Assembly (NCBI GenBank): GCA_025642075.2
Contig: JAODUO010001358.1
Coordinates: 151,001 to 215,000 of the forward strand
Reading direction: 5' to 3'
Source of the DNA: Ridgeia piscesae
Taxonomy: Eukaryota; Annelida; Polychaeta; Sabellida; Siboglinidae
Length of the DNA stretch: 64,000 nucleotides
Part shown: positions 12,785 through 51,700 of the stretch, in pieces
How the letters are laid out: each line of letters opens with the position of its first letter
Numbering within the stretch: position 1 is the stretch's first letter
Notes under the pieces: model-generated
What the model was told of the DNA's origin: nothing
The model's database searches: none
Seen by the model: the letters and a program-made list of their open reading frames with translations, nothing else
Program-made: the position numbers and the translations under genes

Positions 12785-14469
12785 GCCGTGCATGGTGCTG
12801 CATATTAAATGTCAAGTGAATGTCGACCCAGTGAAGTGATCCCAGTTGTACTGTGTGTTGCATCGTGATAGATTCACCAGTACTGATGGCGTGTACACTG
12901 GCTTACAGGCCGGTCAGATAACCGACTAGAGACCAATGTAGAATGCAGGGTGCTTGCTTGACATGCGAGTATGGTGACGCCTGACTAGTTTTGCAGTTGG
13001 TGATGGAACGGTGGATGCTATGGTCTGGCAAATATGATTTGATCCTTTGGTCAACCTCTCTCGACACTGTAAGATAGATTCGGCATACTTTGGTGAACTA
13101 CATCAGCTTAGATATCGATGACATTCTGTGAGTTCACTCTCTTTGATGATACTGCATACCAGCTTCCTGGCATTTTGCTGTACATCCACATCTGCCTATA
13201 CAAGAAACAAAGTGACAATTAACATGGCTCTGACATGTATGATATTTTATATGTGACGACATACTTAGCAAAAGTCAATACCATGGCAATACAATTTTGT
13301 TTATTCCTTTTATAAAATTGACATGCCACACATGTTCTACTTTACCTATACCTGTTATATTGAACATCTCTACTAATGTGGGAAACATTCCGCCAAATTG
13401 AAATTAATATGCGAAATTATTAATTGTACAACAGTAAGGAATTCGCCACTATCTCTAGCCGGCACTCTTCATAGAGATGAGTAAACATATAGCCATTGCA
13501 CCTGTAACTCTCAGCCACGTGGCAAGGACCCTGACTAGATTAGCCACTTTTTAGGTGTAAAGATACGAAGTATTAAAGATATTAACAACTATTTTATATC
13601 TACTAATTTTTTAAATAAAATATAATCTAGTTACTTTATTTAATATAATATTTATAAAATGCAATACCCAACATGGTCAAAGTGCTGTACATATTTGTTA
13701 TGTACATAATGTTATATGTATAGAGTATGTATACGTTATCTATTTACACCATGTTTCCGTAACGTATGTATGTGTTATGGATGAACTCTTTCCAAAAGTT
13801 GTTTTCCAGAATTATGTTTTCGTACGACAATTCTTTCAGAATATTGAACACTTTGCCCATGACATGTTGCATTATGCACATGTTTGCTATAGCTAATGTC
13901 TTCACGGGAAAAGCATCATTTGAAAGCTTAATAGATGGGATTAATTTGTTTCAACTAATTAGTTTGTGACATACCATGTATTAGTGCTGGATGGACTATT
14001 TATTTATATTTATCTAACATGTTTCCAACATTTTCCTAATGTGTGTATTGCTGCTTAGGTTTTTATCTGGTGTGCATGTGATATTAAAAATAAATACATA
14101 TATCAAGTGCAGTGACTGTATCTGTAATTGTACTTACATTGTGCTTGCCATTATTTTGTTATCAATCTCATCAAATAGTTTTGATAAATTGTTTTTAATT
14201 CATGTTGTCTTTACTTATATACAAGAAAACAAGTACACCCGCCCATTAATACAGACAATTAAACTATCACATACAGCGCAGATTCAGAAATCGTCTTGAG
14301 GGCACAATAGCTTCTACTGGCGGGTGAAACAAATTGTGTAGTCTAATTTGTTTTATACCGCACCACCATAGCTTCAGCCATGCCACTGTCTCATCTGAAG
14401 TGGTGATATCGGAAAATGCCACCACTTAGTATTGTCATTTATATTGGGGCACATTTCAAACAGTATGGA

Positions 14470-16720
14470 GGTACATTAGCATGGACCTATTACATGTGCA
14501 TTTACTTTTGACCATGTTGATGAAGAAACTGTCAGGAAAACTATAAATAACCTTCCCACAAAAACAGTTGTGGATTTGATGGTATCTCAACAAAATTACT
14601 CAAAATAATTGAACCAGTAATTTTAAAATCATTAACACTTAATAAACCATGTTTTATACTCTGATGTATTTCCCGATAAACTGAAAATTGCAAACGTTAT
14701 TCCTATATTTAAGAAAGATGATCCATCCTTATTTAAAAACTACAGACGAATCTCTCTTCTTCCTACCATTTCTAAAGTATTAGAGAAAGTAATTTGTATA
14801 CAATTATATTCATATTTCAACGAAAGCAATTTTTTAATGGGGTTCCACAAATCCACGTTGGTCGCTAGAGGCGCTAATACGCAACTAGACCCTAGTTGCG
14901 TATCAGCGCCTCTAGCAACTAACTTGGATTTGCTTGCTTATTTTGCTGAACGCTTGTTTAAATCATCCTCAATTTAGCTATTGACCGTGCAGGCGCGTAG
15001 CCAGCGATAGCTTGTATGTGGGCATGCCGAATGTGTGGTCAATAGACAGAACAGCATGCCATATGTGTGATCAATAGACAGAACAGTCAAAACAACGCCA
15101 TCTTGGAACTGAATTCAAACGAACGTCCCGCGACGGCTGTAAATGTACATTAATGTAGACATTATGCTTTCATATTGACGGGCATGTTATACGATATCAA
15201 TATTTAACTATGTGTGAAGACGTAGCAGTCTCGTGTGAGCTGTAGATGATTTTAAATATCCTTTCCGGCATCAAGCCAGCACACCTGTCGTCAGGCCACC
15301 AGTCAACGTTCCATCGGCTGTAAATGTACATAAACGTACATATTATGCCTTCATATTGACGGATATGTCAACACACGTCAAGAATACGTAAAAGACGGCA
15401 CAACTACCCTAGTTATGTTAGAGCGCCCTCTGTCGGATTAGTTATTGTGGTACCTCATTGAGACTCAGTATGGCTTTAGAGATAAATATTCAACAGAAAA
15501 CGCTGCGCTTGAACTAACTGATAGCATTATGAGTGAAATGGATAACAATGATATACCAATTAATGTATTTCTCGTCCTATCAAAGGCATTTGACACTATG
15601 GACCATAACATTTTACAAAAGAAATTAGCTAACTATGACCTAAATGGCTCAGCCTTGCATTTATTCAAAAGTTACTTACAAAACAGAATACAATTAACTG
15701 AAATTGAACAAGTAAATCCAGACACTTTACCTATAACAATCGGTGTCCCACATGATTCTGTCCTATGACCACTATTGTTTATCATTTATAAAACAAATAT
15801 TTCACAAGCTATTCAATTATTTAATTTTGTTGTGTCTGCTGATGACAGTTCATTATCTACCTATTTACATTTTCTGAGCGAAACGACACTCGACAATAAA
15901 AGTACAGAAACAATAATAAATGAAGAACTTTCTAAAATTAATGAATGGTTAAATATTAATAAATTATTATTAAATAAAAGCAAAACTAAATATATGGTTT
16001 TCCATATGCCTAACAAACGTATGCAAGCTCTGACACTTAAAACAGACCATGTATATATTGAAAGAGTATAGATGAATTTATCTTTCTAGGATCGAGTTTA
16101 GACACTATTCTAAATTGGAGAAAACACACGGAGAAAATATTAAATAAGTGTTCAAAACAATTGGCGTATTAAACCGAATAAAACATCCTTACCATTAGAC
16201 ATAAAAGTGTTATTATATAACACCTTAATATTATAACGTATAACTTATTGTATTATGTTTTGTGTATATCAAAGAAATATAATTACAAGGATCCAAAAAG
16301 GTTATGCGAATGATAACCTTAAATACATGTAACTCACATACAGCACCACTTTTCAAAAACCTTCAATTACTGACAATAGAAGATATGTTACAGTTACAAG
16401 AATTACAATTTTATTTTTAATATATTCATAAAGAATTACCTCCGTATTTACTAAACTGGCGAATTGTACCAAGTATTAATATACGCAATTATAATACTCA
16501 TGTAAAAGATAATATACATACTTTTAGAGCTAAGCATGACTTTGCAATGAATAATCTTAGACACATTCTTCCACATGCTACAAATGAGACCCCTGATGTA
16601 ATCAAAAACAAAATATATACTCACAGTTTGATTGGCTTTTTATGTTATATAAAACATGTTGCTAAATAACTACAGTGATATATGTACTGTATCAAATTGC
16701 TATATATGTCAACTAAATCA
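14470..16720 (+). mobile_element. L2/jockey-like LINE in unit A, with nested insertion
   Basis: The RT finger part (ANVIPIFKKDDPSLFKNYRR near 14693) and palm part (QYGFRDKYSTENAALELTDS near 15466, SKAFDTMDHNIL, VSADDSS near 15833) are separated by foreign DNA at about 14838-15444. Tail segments continue to about 16720. Unit B lacks it, so it probably inserted after duplication. Many stops; dead. Confidence 0.8.
14838..15444. mobile_element. About 600-bp insertion with hairpin and internal repeats
   Basis: Interrupts the LINE RT frame. It opens with a hairpin of about 41-bp arms and a 3-nt loop (near 14846-14930), contains a 32-bp tandem duplication (15023-15086) and two copies of CGGCTGTAAATGTACAT about 184 bp apart (15135 and 15318). 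A partial hairpin-arm copy lies near 15405. A non-autonomous DNA element is likely; no target duplication found. Confidence 0.5.
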
Positions 16721-18336
16721 ATAAATACAATAATGATATGTTCATGTGCATTACTATTAGCCCATCTCCACACTTTCTCACTTAAAGCAAACACTTTCAA
16801 ATAAACATATGAGATAGACACCTTTTATGTATATAACTACCATACTACTTTACACGATGACATTATGGTGGTTCCTATGAAAGCGACACTATTGTCTTAA
16901 TAGGAGCTACCGCCCCAGTTTGTAAAGGTTATATGTTTTTATTTATACAACAAGAATTACTATAAGTGCACACATGTGTATGTATTGTTGGCCTACCGCA
17001 TAGGCTTATATTAGTATATGAACATGATATAATGTGTGTGTGTATGCTTGTATAAATATACTAACGAAATCGCTGTAGGCCCCTACTTACCAACAATTAT
17101 ATACCTATTTGGCGTCAATACATATTATGGTTATGGTTATAAAAGGTTTGCAGCCATACCAAATTCCTACGGGAATCCACATAGCACCAAGCCTTTTGGA
17201 TTCACAAATGACATACATATGTACGGTTTGTTGATGGTACAGTGTATGCATATATTTGTAAAAGGTTTGTTGAAAGAGTAAAGTATATTACAAGATTCAT
17301 TTACCTAAGATGAAGAGCTTTTCCGCATACCCTATGGTGATGACACCTCAAGTTCTGAAAATGTGACACATTTACTTTTTAATATACTTTAAAAACTTGC
17401 AATATTATGAAGGACCACCTCCCAGGCTTCCACACCTCGTTGTCGTTTGCACCCTTCTGCTATCGCACGGCAGTGTAGTCGAGAGGGGGACCGCGAGAGC
17501 TGTTTTGTGGTTTTAGTCGTTATGCAATACTTAGCAAGAAATCCACTATCCATGCAACTATCGTCAGTGACTATTAGGGGTGTTGTACTTTGAATATGAA
17601 AATGTAACCATTGTTTAAATATAAAAGGTCATTGCATTCAAATTTACCACTTTCAAACATTGTAGATTGTAGTATTGTAGTTAAATTGGCCTGTATGGAT
17701 CATGTTTTATTTTTTAACAATGTTCTGAATACATTTAATAACATCGTCATCATGACTACTAGGCGTGATATACGTTGTCGTTGACACATAAACATTTACA
17801 AACAATATATCAGAACACACAACTCTAAATGTCGATAACATCAACGAAGATTACGACACGATAGAACACATTTAATAATGTCACGGATACCATGCTGTGT
17901 ACATTAAAAACGTTGGCACTGTGCTGTCACAGAACCATTATTATTAACATAAAAATGGCAAGGGATTCTTAAGCATGGACGTGAAGAAACAGTATTAAGT
18001 CACACACATATTTTGTTCATCACACCAACAACGTCCATTCGCTTGATATGTTTCTTGTTGTGATATAATCACAAACACAACCACTTCTCCGTGGAAGTAA
18101 ACAAAGTTTGTTCCGAATCAGCAGCTGCTCTCTTGAGCAGGAATAACAGAGATTGTAACAATTACCTATTGAAAAAAACATGCTTTAAACAACAGGAACA
18201 CCAACTCAACAAACAGTAAAACAGTTCATCGCCTCCTGTGTAGTCGCTATAGCTATGCCGAATGGCAGAAACAGAGCCTTTTGTACTGAATGATCCTGCT
18301 TTTTTACCCAAACAATGTTTTTCGGCGAAGCAGACA

Positions 18337-42175
<23,839 letters not shown>

Positions 42176-42950
42176 GTTTAGATTATATAAATGGCGACTG
42201 TTGTGTGCGGTGTGGAGATAATGCACCCAGTAAAATGTACGATCGTCTCGCTGAAATCGTTCCTATAATATTTTACGTTCTTACAAGACGCAGTATAATA
42301 GACGGTGTTCACACGAACGCTCAATATACGTTTCACTTCCCCTGGCATACCAGTTAATTCTAACAAAAATACATCACATTTGGAAAGTACGGAGCCACAG
42401 CATTCTAACTTAAACCAAAATTACACAGTGTTCTAAAAACAGGTTACTTGGAAGACGACGCAAGCAAATTGTCGTTGACAGAATTACAATAGCGAAAAAC
42501 AACATAAAAGTAAATACCGAATTTCCAAGGAATTGCGCGATGCCTGATCTAGTACAGGACCTGATCTATAGTAGGATTTGCTATAGGCAAATATATACTC
42601 AGAAGGCCTACTTGATAAAGGGTTGAAGGTTGATTTGAGTATTATACACATATCATCAAAATTCCACTAGGTGGAGTTTCTACAACCGGGCATAAATTGA
42701 GGACTGCCATTTTTTCAAAATGATAAAATGGCTGTTAATTATATTGATCATAACTTGATAACTGTGTCATGTAGACAATACTTGTGGAGTGTGTATGAAG
42801 GCCTACATTCCAGGGGATAGCTACTATTCCTGTACTTCTCCGGCTTCCACGTCAGCCATTTAAAAATAGTTTTGTCGTCTGTACCTCAAAATATATCTAA
42901 ACACTATGTCACATAAAGCAGTCATATTAAAGCTGCTGGATAGACTGGTG
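42176..42950. promoter_or_regulatory. Upstream region of gene A
   Basis: Conserved with 63164-63880 upstream of gene B, with only about 6 percent difference in the first 90 bases by hand count. It should hold the promoter and 5' UTR. No clear TATA box at a standard distance. Confidence 0.4.
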
Positions 42951-43984
42951 AATACCGATGTCAATAATGGCCTGTTATCCACGTATCTTATAGACTTACT
43001 GCTTTATTCTGTAAAACGGACATAACTTAGAAAGTCACACAGCGACAAGCAAAACCTATTACTTCTATATGAATGGTTTGACGGCAAAATGCGATAAACG
43101 CCAAAACTCAATTTCGCCCAAACGTGTAGCAACCGTTAGTTTAAAGTCACGCCGACATAGTGAAATATACCTTATTCCCAAGACGCGATATAACCCCTTT
43201 AATTGTAATGCATAAGAGAGTGTTATTTTCCAAAACGCGATAACCGCCGTGTTTTTCTCCAAAACGCGACATATCCTATTTATCCAATCAGCAAACGTTT
43301 GTTGTAGTGGCGGCATCTAGTGTAATCAACAATTGCTTACTTGCAAGAACGGATTAACCGATCCTCAAAACATAGTAAGAATAATTCGGATGAAGTGTAG
43401 AAGTAGGCAAATTAACTTATGTCGGCTTTGTGACAATGGAATAAACCCTGCTAAAGCTGCTATGCTTACGACGTTATGCAAAACCAAACGCGAAGTCAGT
43501 ATTGAATAACCAAACAATTGTGTTGCCTTATTTTTATTGCTTAAGTTAATAGTATTATTAAAGCGTGTCATGTTTACAATTAATGTTGGTAAGCCATCCA
43601 TACGTGTTTATTAAATAGATTCTTTACTACATCTAGGGTTTACTATTATTAATTGAGGGGTGACACTGCTAAATGTACTTACCGTGGATTTGGGCGTTGT
43701 AATACGGATTGGATACACATTTGATATATCCAGAATGCACTGTACTATTTTGTGAATGTTTTGATTTTACTAACTGATATTTATCTGTCTGTTGTAATTT
43801 GTCCCTAGAACACTTGTTAATTTGTGTCCACATTACCGCTGCGATGTTTATCAATCAGTAACGCTGTTACAATACCCCAGGCCATGCCTTGGCTAAGAGA
43901 AAAGTTACCATAGTCTTACAAAATAATCAGCTTGCATTTTGGAGTAATTGAATATATTTATCAAACAGAATGTATGTTTGTAAC

Positions 43985-44110
43985 AATGGTAGCTACTAAT
44001 ATCTCGGTTTTAGTTGTTGGTTCGATCCCAACAGGTTATGCACTCCGTACCCCTGGCATGGGCTTATTGACCGAAACATTGCGTATCGTCATGTAATTTT
44101 ATTGATAATG
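43985..44110 (+). repeat. Possible tRNA-derived SINE fragment
   Basis: TAGCTACTAATATCTCGG (weak A box) and GGTTCGATCCC (good B box, near 44020) at tRNA-like spacing. The sequence after it does not fold as an acceptor stem. Only one copy seen. Confidence 0.25.
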
Positions 44111-44651
44111 ATTTTTAATAAAAGTTCCTCATATCTAATATTTTTGACATTAAATTAATTGAATATTAATATGTTCCATTCATCATGTAATAATAATACG
44201 AAGGAAATTAAGTACAGACGTAATCGAAATATATTACACTGCATTGTAATCGACTCCATGACTATGCCTACCGTTGTTATGGTTATCATGATTGTACTAA
44301 CTCTGTGGTGCAGATTTAAAATAAATATCTTAGTCATAGTTTATTACACCATTTCTAAGTGATCGTACATTTGAATACTAATCATAACTGATCATATTTA
44401 CGGTCTTGCTTTTATTATAAACTATAGCTTCTCAACTCAATCTTTATTTCCAGCATATGCAAAGCTGTGCACAATAGCCAGCCAATGTTCTAAAATGTTA
44501 TTATATTACAGAGGCTAGCATACAAATTATAAACTTAGATACTTGTCTTGCAGTTTATTAATTTACTGTATTGTTTCTCATATATTGTGATTTTAATATC
44601 ATCAGTGAGCAATAATTGTAGAACAAATGGTTATATTATTGTATTGTTTCT

Positions 44652-44655
<4 letters not shown>

Positions 44656-44703
<48 letters not shown>
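44656..44703. repeat. (AT)n microsatellite
   Basis: Perfect AT repeat. The reading frame through it is not a gene. Confidence 0.96.
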
Positions 44704-44707
<4 letters not shown>

Positions 44708-46189
44708 ACGAGCAGCCTTCGCAAACTAATTGCAGTGTGGCTGGATGCTTCCCAGATAAGTTCAGGTATAGTTTGATTGATCAGGGCTGCCACGGAAGTG
44801 CTTACATATTACTACTAGACCTGAGGACTGGATACTGCGCTATGTAAGAACCTAGTTTTACCATTATGCCATTAATGTTTACCTTTTTGTTCTGTTGCTA
44901 CATACTTTCTATCTGGGCGGCAAAAGTACCGTTCTATCCTAGCTTCAGCAGAAACTCCCAAAATGTAAAATAATTATAGTCAATATCGATATTCCTGTCT
45001 GCCAAAACTGGTTACCTTTACTGCAAATCACCTTTCACCACACCGATTGTTTTCAACCTTCAAACTACCCATTGCTCCCAACTTCAATGTATTTTACCCA
45101 AAAGCGCTAATTACTGAAGAATACACTTTGCAGCAGTTGTCCTTCTGGGCTCTGACAGTGACCGTTGTAATTGACAACCTGCACAAATTACTTATCCAGC
45201 TAGAAGAATTTGTTGTGCCACATGCAAGATCAACAATTAGGCCTATGCACTGTTAAAAGTCATGCACGGAAACCAGTAAACTATGTATACATAACTGCAA
45301 ACTTATATTTGATCAAATAACGTCTCATACCACAAAGTGAGAAATGTGGTAGGAAATATACTAATAAGCAAATATCGGTCGTGGTGTACATTGCCTTTTT
45401 TAAATGCGTTAAAAATGTGATTTATGTCAGAATGCAACTTTAAAATATATATACAATAAGAAGAAAACTACACACAGGTAATATTTTTATTAATAAAAAA
45501 ATACATGTGTTTATATAATTAACGACAGTGCCGTATTAATCATAAAAATACCATACCAATTCCATAACAATAATAGTGATCAATGAATGTAGAGGTATGG
45601 TCAAAAGTAATCAATAATTAAAATGATAAAATCATAATGACCTACCAATAATTTTCATTCAGCAAATACACGCACATTATGCATCAGAAAATATTACTCA
45701 GGTAATGTTTCTACTTATGAATAATATCACAAGATATGCAAAAAGTATTACTTTTGGACAAAACACTTTATTAATATCGGAACAATAAATCACTGACATT
45801 TAAACAGAATGAATACATGGGAAATATATGGTGGTAGAAAAAGAAGGTTTTGTTGCTTTTAAAGATAATTATATGTTATTGTTTTAGTTATTATTGTAAA
45901 AAAACATCGCTTACGTAATATAAGCTTGCGTGCTCGCAGCAGACGCGCGATTTTTAAAAGAAATATTATAAATAAAACCATCATCTAACAATATGTAATT
46001 TCCGTGCATATTTTAAGACTAATAGGTAATTTGTGTTAATAATGTAGACTCATGTATTTTTTTTATATTACCTGTGGGTAGCATTCTTCTTATTGCGTTT
46101 GTTTAATAGCAGTATGTTGTGAAGCGCCACAAACAATTATGGATTTGGCGCTATATGAAATAAAATATTATACTTATAATAACATTTTG

Positions 46190-46200
46190 TAATTCTGGAA

Positions 46201-46243
<43 letters not shown>

Positions 46244-46255
46244 TCCAGAATGACC
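46190..46255. repeat. (AT)n within a short palindrome
   Basis: ATTCTGGAAT on the left and ATTCCAGAAT on the right flank the AT run, making a hairpin with an AT loop. Confidence 0.8.
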
Positions 46256-48341
46256 ATTATTTTTACAGTAGTATTTACTATCATTATTAGTTATTATTTG
46301 ACGTGTATAATATGATATATGTGACGACACACATAGCAAGTCAATACAATGGTAATACAATTTTTTATTCGTGTTATACAAGTTACATGACACATGTTAT
46401 AATTTACTCATACCTGTTATATTGAACATCTCTACTAATGTGGGAAACATTCCACCACGCTGAAATTAATAGGCGAAAATACTAATTGTACAAAAGAAAC
46501 GTATTCGCCACTATCTCTAGCCGGTACTATTCATAGAGTTGAGTAAACATGTACAGATTGCACATGTAACGCTCAACCACATGGCAAAGATCCTGACTAG
46601 TTTAGCCACTTTTTAGGTGTAAAAATACGAAGCATTAAATAAATACATATTTTACATATACTGATTTATTTAAATATAAAATAATCTAGTTACTTTATGT
46701 AATATAATATTTATTATTTATAAAGTGCAATAAATGCAATGCATGGTCAAAGTGCTGTATATATTTGTTATGTACATAAAGTTATTATATGCATAGAATA
46801 TGTATATGATATCTATTTACAGCATATTTCTGTAACATGTATGTGTTGTGGATGAACTCTTTCCAAAATTAATTTACCATAATTATGTTTTTGTACGACA
46901 ATTCTTTCAGACTATTGAACAATTTGCCCATGACATGTAACATTATGCACGTTTGCTACAGCTAATGTCTTCTTGGGGAAAGGCTCCATTTGAATGCCTA
47001 ATGGATGGGATTTGTTGAACTAAGTATTATTTGACATACCATGTATTAGTGTTGGATGTTCGATAACACCAATCATTATAAAAGTAACTGTTTTTTTATA
47101 TTTATCTAAAATGTTTCCAAGTGTTTGCAGGCATACCAAATTTCTACAGGAATCCACATCCACAGGGCCCCAGGCCTCTTGGATTCACAAATGACACATC
47201 TGTACGGTTTGTTGATTCTACAGTGTATGCATAATTTTTTATAAAAACGGTTTGTTGAGAGAGTAATGTATATTACGAGACTCATTTACCGGAGATGAAG
47301 AGCTTTTCAGCATACCCTATGGTGATGGCACCTCAAGTTCTTAAAATGCGACACATTTAATTTGTAATGTATTTGGAAATCTTGCAATATTATCAACGAC
47401 CACCTCCCAGGCTTCCACACCTCGTTGTCTTTTGCAACCTTCTGCTATTGCACGGCAGTGTAGTCGAGAGGGGGACCGCGAGAGTTGTTTTGTGGTTTTA
47501 GTCGTTATGCAACACTTAGCCAGAATCACACTCTCGGTGCGACTCTCGTCAGTGACTACTAGGGGTGTTCTACTTTGAATATGAATGTGTAACCATTATT
47601 TAAATAAATGTCAGGGGGAAATTGAAACAAAAGTTATTGAATTCAAATTTACCCCTTTCAAACATGTAGTTTGTAGTATTATATTTAAATGTGCTTGTTT
47701 GTATTGTGTTTTATTGTTGTTAACAATGTTCTGAGTACAATGTTCTGAATAAACTTTCATATCATCATCATCATCACTACGAGGCATGATATAATTTGTC
47801 GTTGACACATAAACATTTACAAACAATATATCAGAACACACAACTTTAAATGTCGATATCATCAATGAAGAATACGACATGAAAGAAAAACACATTTAAT
47901 AATTTCTTGGATACCGTGCTGTGAACATTAAAAACGTTGGTTCTGTGCTGTTATAGTAACATTATTAACACAACGTTAGCAACGGATTCGTAAACATGGA
48001 CTTGAAGAAGCATTATTAAGTCACACACATATTTTCTTCATCATGCCAACAACGTCCATTGCTTGGTATGTTTCGTTGTTGTGAAATAACCTCAAACACA
48101 ACCACGTCTCCGTGCAAGTAAACAAAGTATATTCCGAATCAGCAGGAATAACAGAGATTGTAACAATTACCTGTCTCACCTTTTGAAAAAACAAACATGC
48201 TTTAAACAACAAGAACACCAACTCAATAAACAGTAACACTGCTCATCGCCTCCTATATAGTCGTTATAGCTATACCGATTGGCAGACACCGGACCACTTT
48301 CGTGCTGAATGATCCTGGTTTTCGTTCCGGCGACGCAGACA

Positions 48342-48751
48342 CTACAGCTGCAACATTCCACACACCGTGATCATCAAAGCGAAGCTAAGAAGACCGTCTC
48401 CGTGACTGACACTAGCTATTGATCTTGCAAACATCTTGGTCGAGGAATCGCTTGTTGACGCGGCTGTGTCAGAGGTTGTTGTGGTTTCTGGTTCAGGTTC
48501 GGTTTCGGTTTCGACAGGGGTTGTAGTTGGCCTGATACGGTTGGCAGGATCGATAGTGATAGGAGAAGACGGACAGGTGCGGTCAAGATTAGCAGCTGGA
48601 TCCTGATAATCGGGCACACTTGCAAAGAACTCGAAGGAACCGATGAAAGTTGTCTCCTTGTCCGGGCATATCTGCATCATTTCCATGGCAGCTTTTAGAT
48701 CGAGGCCGGCACGGCCCACCATTTGTTTGATTGACCTTTGATGCGGCTCAG
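48342..48751 (-). CDS. Gene B exon 5 (domain end, stalk, GPI-like tail)
   Basis: 410 nt from the acceptor TTGTTTTAG to TAG (48342-48344). It ends the PEBP-like domain, then gives a Thr/Glu/Pro stalk longer than in gene A and a hydrophobic C-terminus. The stalk difference explains most of the 12-residue length gap between the two proteins. Confidence 0.8.
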
Positions 48752-51700
48752 CTAAAACAACAATGGCGTGCATTGGGTTACACTCATTTCTATGTTCAAG
48801 GGAAACACAAGGCAGTTATGTGGGCAGACACCCACGTGTAGTGTAGTTAATATAACTAGCCCTGGCTGATTACTGGCGGATAGTGTAGTAGTTGTTATGT
48901 CATAGACGTATTGGAAATGTTTAGCAGGTATCAGACAACACACGTCACTATTACAAAAACACCAACGCGCTCGTTCAAATGTTTCCCACGTACAGCAAGT
49001 CCCGTCACATGTAGTCGACTTTATTTGTCAGTGCTATACGTAACGTTGTCACGTAATGCACCCTGCTACAGAGGCACTTCCAGACACTAAGGCGTAGTGT
49101 ATCTCGATGTTATGCTTAGATATGAAACTAACAGCAGCTAATCAGCTTCCGTCAAACATAAGACATGCGTATGATAGCCTCCATCAAACATAAGACATAC
49201 ATATGATAATAACTAACTTTAGCAAAACAAGTTCACAACGAAATTTATTTTGGTATAAGTGAGGAAAACATAGTTTAACAAGATTTAACAAGATTTAACA
49301 AGATTGCCACCTAGAGATTCAACTATGGATGGCAGGTGGACTAGGAAGCCAGTTGGCTTATCGAGAGTCCAACCTATCTATCTAAGTATTCCCCGCCCGT
49401 CTTAGGTATATGTCGATTTTGTTTTTAAATATATTAACACTACTAGCACCTACACAATCAGCTGATAATCTGTTCCATTCGTTTACTGTTCTTTTTGAAA
49501 ATGAAAATGTTATAATATCTAGTCTACACTGCTTCTTTGCTAATGTAACTCCATGTCCTCTAGTCCTTCTCTCTTCCTTGACTGTGAAAAAAATATTTCT
49601 GTCAATATTTTCATATCCATTCAATATTTTATACACCTCAATCTGATCTCCTCTCAATCTTCTTTTTTCTTGTGTTGTTAAACCCCATTCTTTTAGACGC
49701 ATTTCATAACTAATATTCCTGAGTTTTGGTATCATTTTGGTTGCTCTCCTTTGTACTCTTTCTAGCATATCAATATCCTTCTTGCGATATGACCTCCATG
49801 CTTGTATACAATATTCTAAGTGAGGCCTAACTATTGTTTTATACAGCGGTATTATTAGTTCTTTTTCTTTGTACACTATATTGCGCCTAATTAATCCAAG
49901 AATTTGGTTTTCCTTCGCTGCGGCAATTCCACACTGCTCTGATACCTTCATGTCAGCACTAATAGTTAACCCTAAGTCCTTTTCCTTTAAGGTAGTATTT
50001 AGTACAGTACCACCCATTGTATATTGTGCGTCTTCATTCCCATGTCCTGTGTGAAGGCACTTACACTTTCCAAAATTAAACAGCATTTGCCACTTCTCAG
50101 ATCATTCTATCAACTTATTAAGATCATCTTGTAAATGCTGTCTATCTGCATCACTTTAAATTTCCCTAAACACTTTTGTGTCATTCGCAAACTTCAACAC
50201 CTTGCTTGTTATGTCATCATCCAAATCATTGATATATATTAAGAATAAAATAGGTCCCAGTACTGATCCCTGCGGTACTCCACTCAAAACCGATTTCCAG
50301 TTTGAAACCTCCCCATCAACTACTACTCTTTGTCTTCTATCAATAAGCAATTTTTCTATCCAGTTGATCATTCCATTTCCTATGCCATGGGCCTTTAGTT
50401 TAAGTAGTAGTCTTTTGTGTGGCACTTTGTCAAAGGCTTTTTAAAAATCTAAGTAGATTATATCTACTGGTGATCCCTCATCTACCCACTTTGTGACATC
50501 TTCCATAAAACATAACATATTTGTTAAGCATGACCTCGCTTTTAAAAACCCATGTTTAGATGGGTTTATCAATTTATTTTTAACAAGAAAATCAACCAGG
50601 TGATCTTTAATTAGTCTTTCTAATAGTTTGCAAATCACCGATGTTAAACTCACTGGTCTATAGTTCTCTGACTTGTTTCTCGAACCTTTTTTCAATAATG
50701 GTATAATGTTTGCTTCTTTCCATTCTAACGGAACTATTCCCTCCTCTAATGACAAATTGAACACTGTTGCAAGCGATATGCTGATTTGTTCTACAATTTC
50801 CAATAGTAATTTGGGAGGAATCCCATCCACTCCAGGTGATTTATTATCCTTCATATCTCTTATTTTCATAGCTACCATTGTTTGGGTTACAATTAGTTGT
50901 CCTAAATAGTAAAACTCTCTCCCTTCGAACTTAGTCTCAAGTACTGGTAATATACTAATATCTTCCCTGGTAAACACCGAACTAAAGTACTCATTTAGGT
51001 TGTCTGCCATTAAGAATCCCTCTGTTATTATGTTTCCATCACTACCTTCTAGAGGACCGACCTTATCCTGAACTTTCTGTTTACTTCGAACATACGCATA
51101 ACAACTTTTGCTGTCATGTTTTATATTAAAAGCTATTTTTTGTTCGTAGCTTCTCTTTGAATTTCTAATTTCAGCTGTAGCTTGATTAAGTGCTTCTTTA
51201 TAAATGCTATAGTCTTCTTCACTTCCGGTATGTCTATATGTCTTCCACATCATTTGCTTGTACTTGATTTTTCTAATGGCTTCCTTCGATAAGTGTTTCT
51301 TCTTTGACCGATTCCCCTGTTTTTTCAAGGGGACAAATTTGTCAACGACGCAGTCAATTTCACTCTTTAAAATATTCCAGCATTCAGTGTGTTATTCCAG
51401 TCTATCTTTGCTCAATATTCCCTCATGTCCTTATATCTTCCTTTGTGAAAATTTGTCCTGTACCTTATTTTTCTATTCCGTTCTCCCTTTATTTTGATGA
51501 TAACATGTATCTGGTTGTGATCACTACACCCCAGTGGCTCACATATCTTGACATTATCAACAAATTTCTTCTGTGAGCTCAATACTATGTCTAACACGTT
51601 CTCGCCCCTGGTTGCTTCTAACACATATTGAGAAAGGAAACTATCTTGTACTAAATTTAAAAACTCTTGATCCTCTCTCCCGGTACTCTGTAGAGATGTC

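Larger units (their letters stand above)
42951..46299. other. Spacer between units A and B
   Basis: Four diverged words like AAAACGCGATAA at 43086-43275, the dispersed repeat near 43285 shared with 6336, a possible SINE piece near 44000, and (AT)n tracts. No gene recognised. Confidence 0.45.

Noticed and set aside
43985..44060. Functional tRNA gene
   Set aside because: Has a B-box-like GGTTCGATCCC but no paired acceptor stem or plausible anticodon arm; kept only as a possible SINE piece.
44548..44847. Open frame ending SQTNCSVAGCFPDKF as a secreted peptide gene
   Set aside because: Passes through an AT microsatellite, lacks a signal peptide and has no paralogue.
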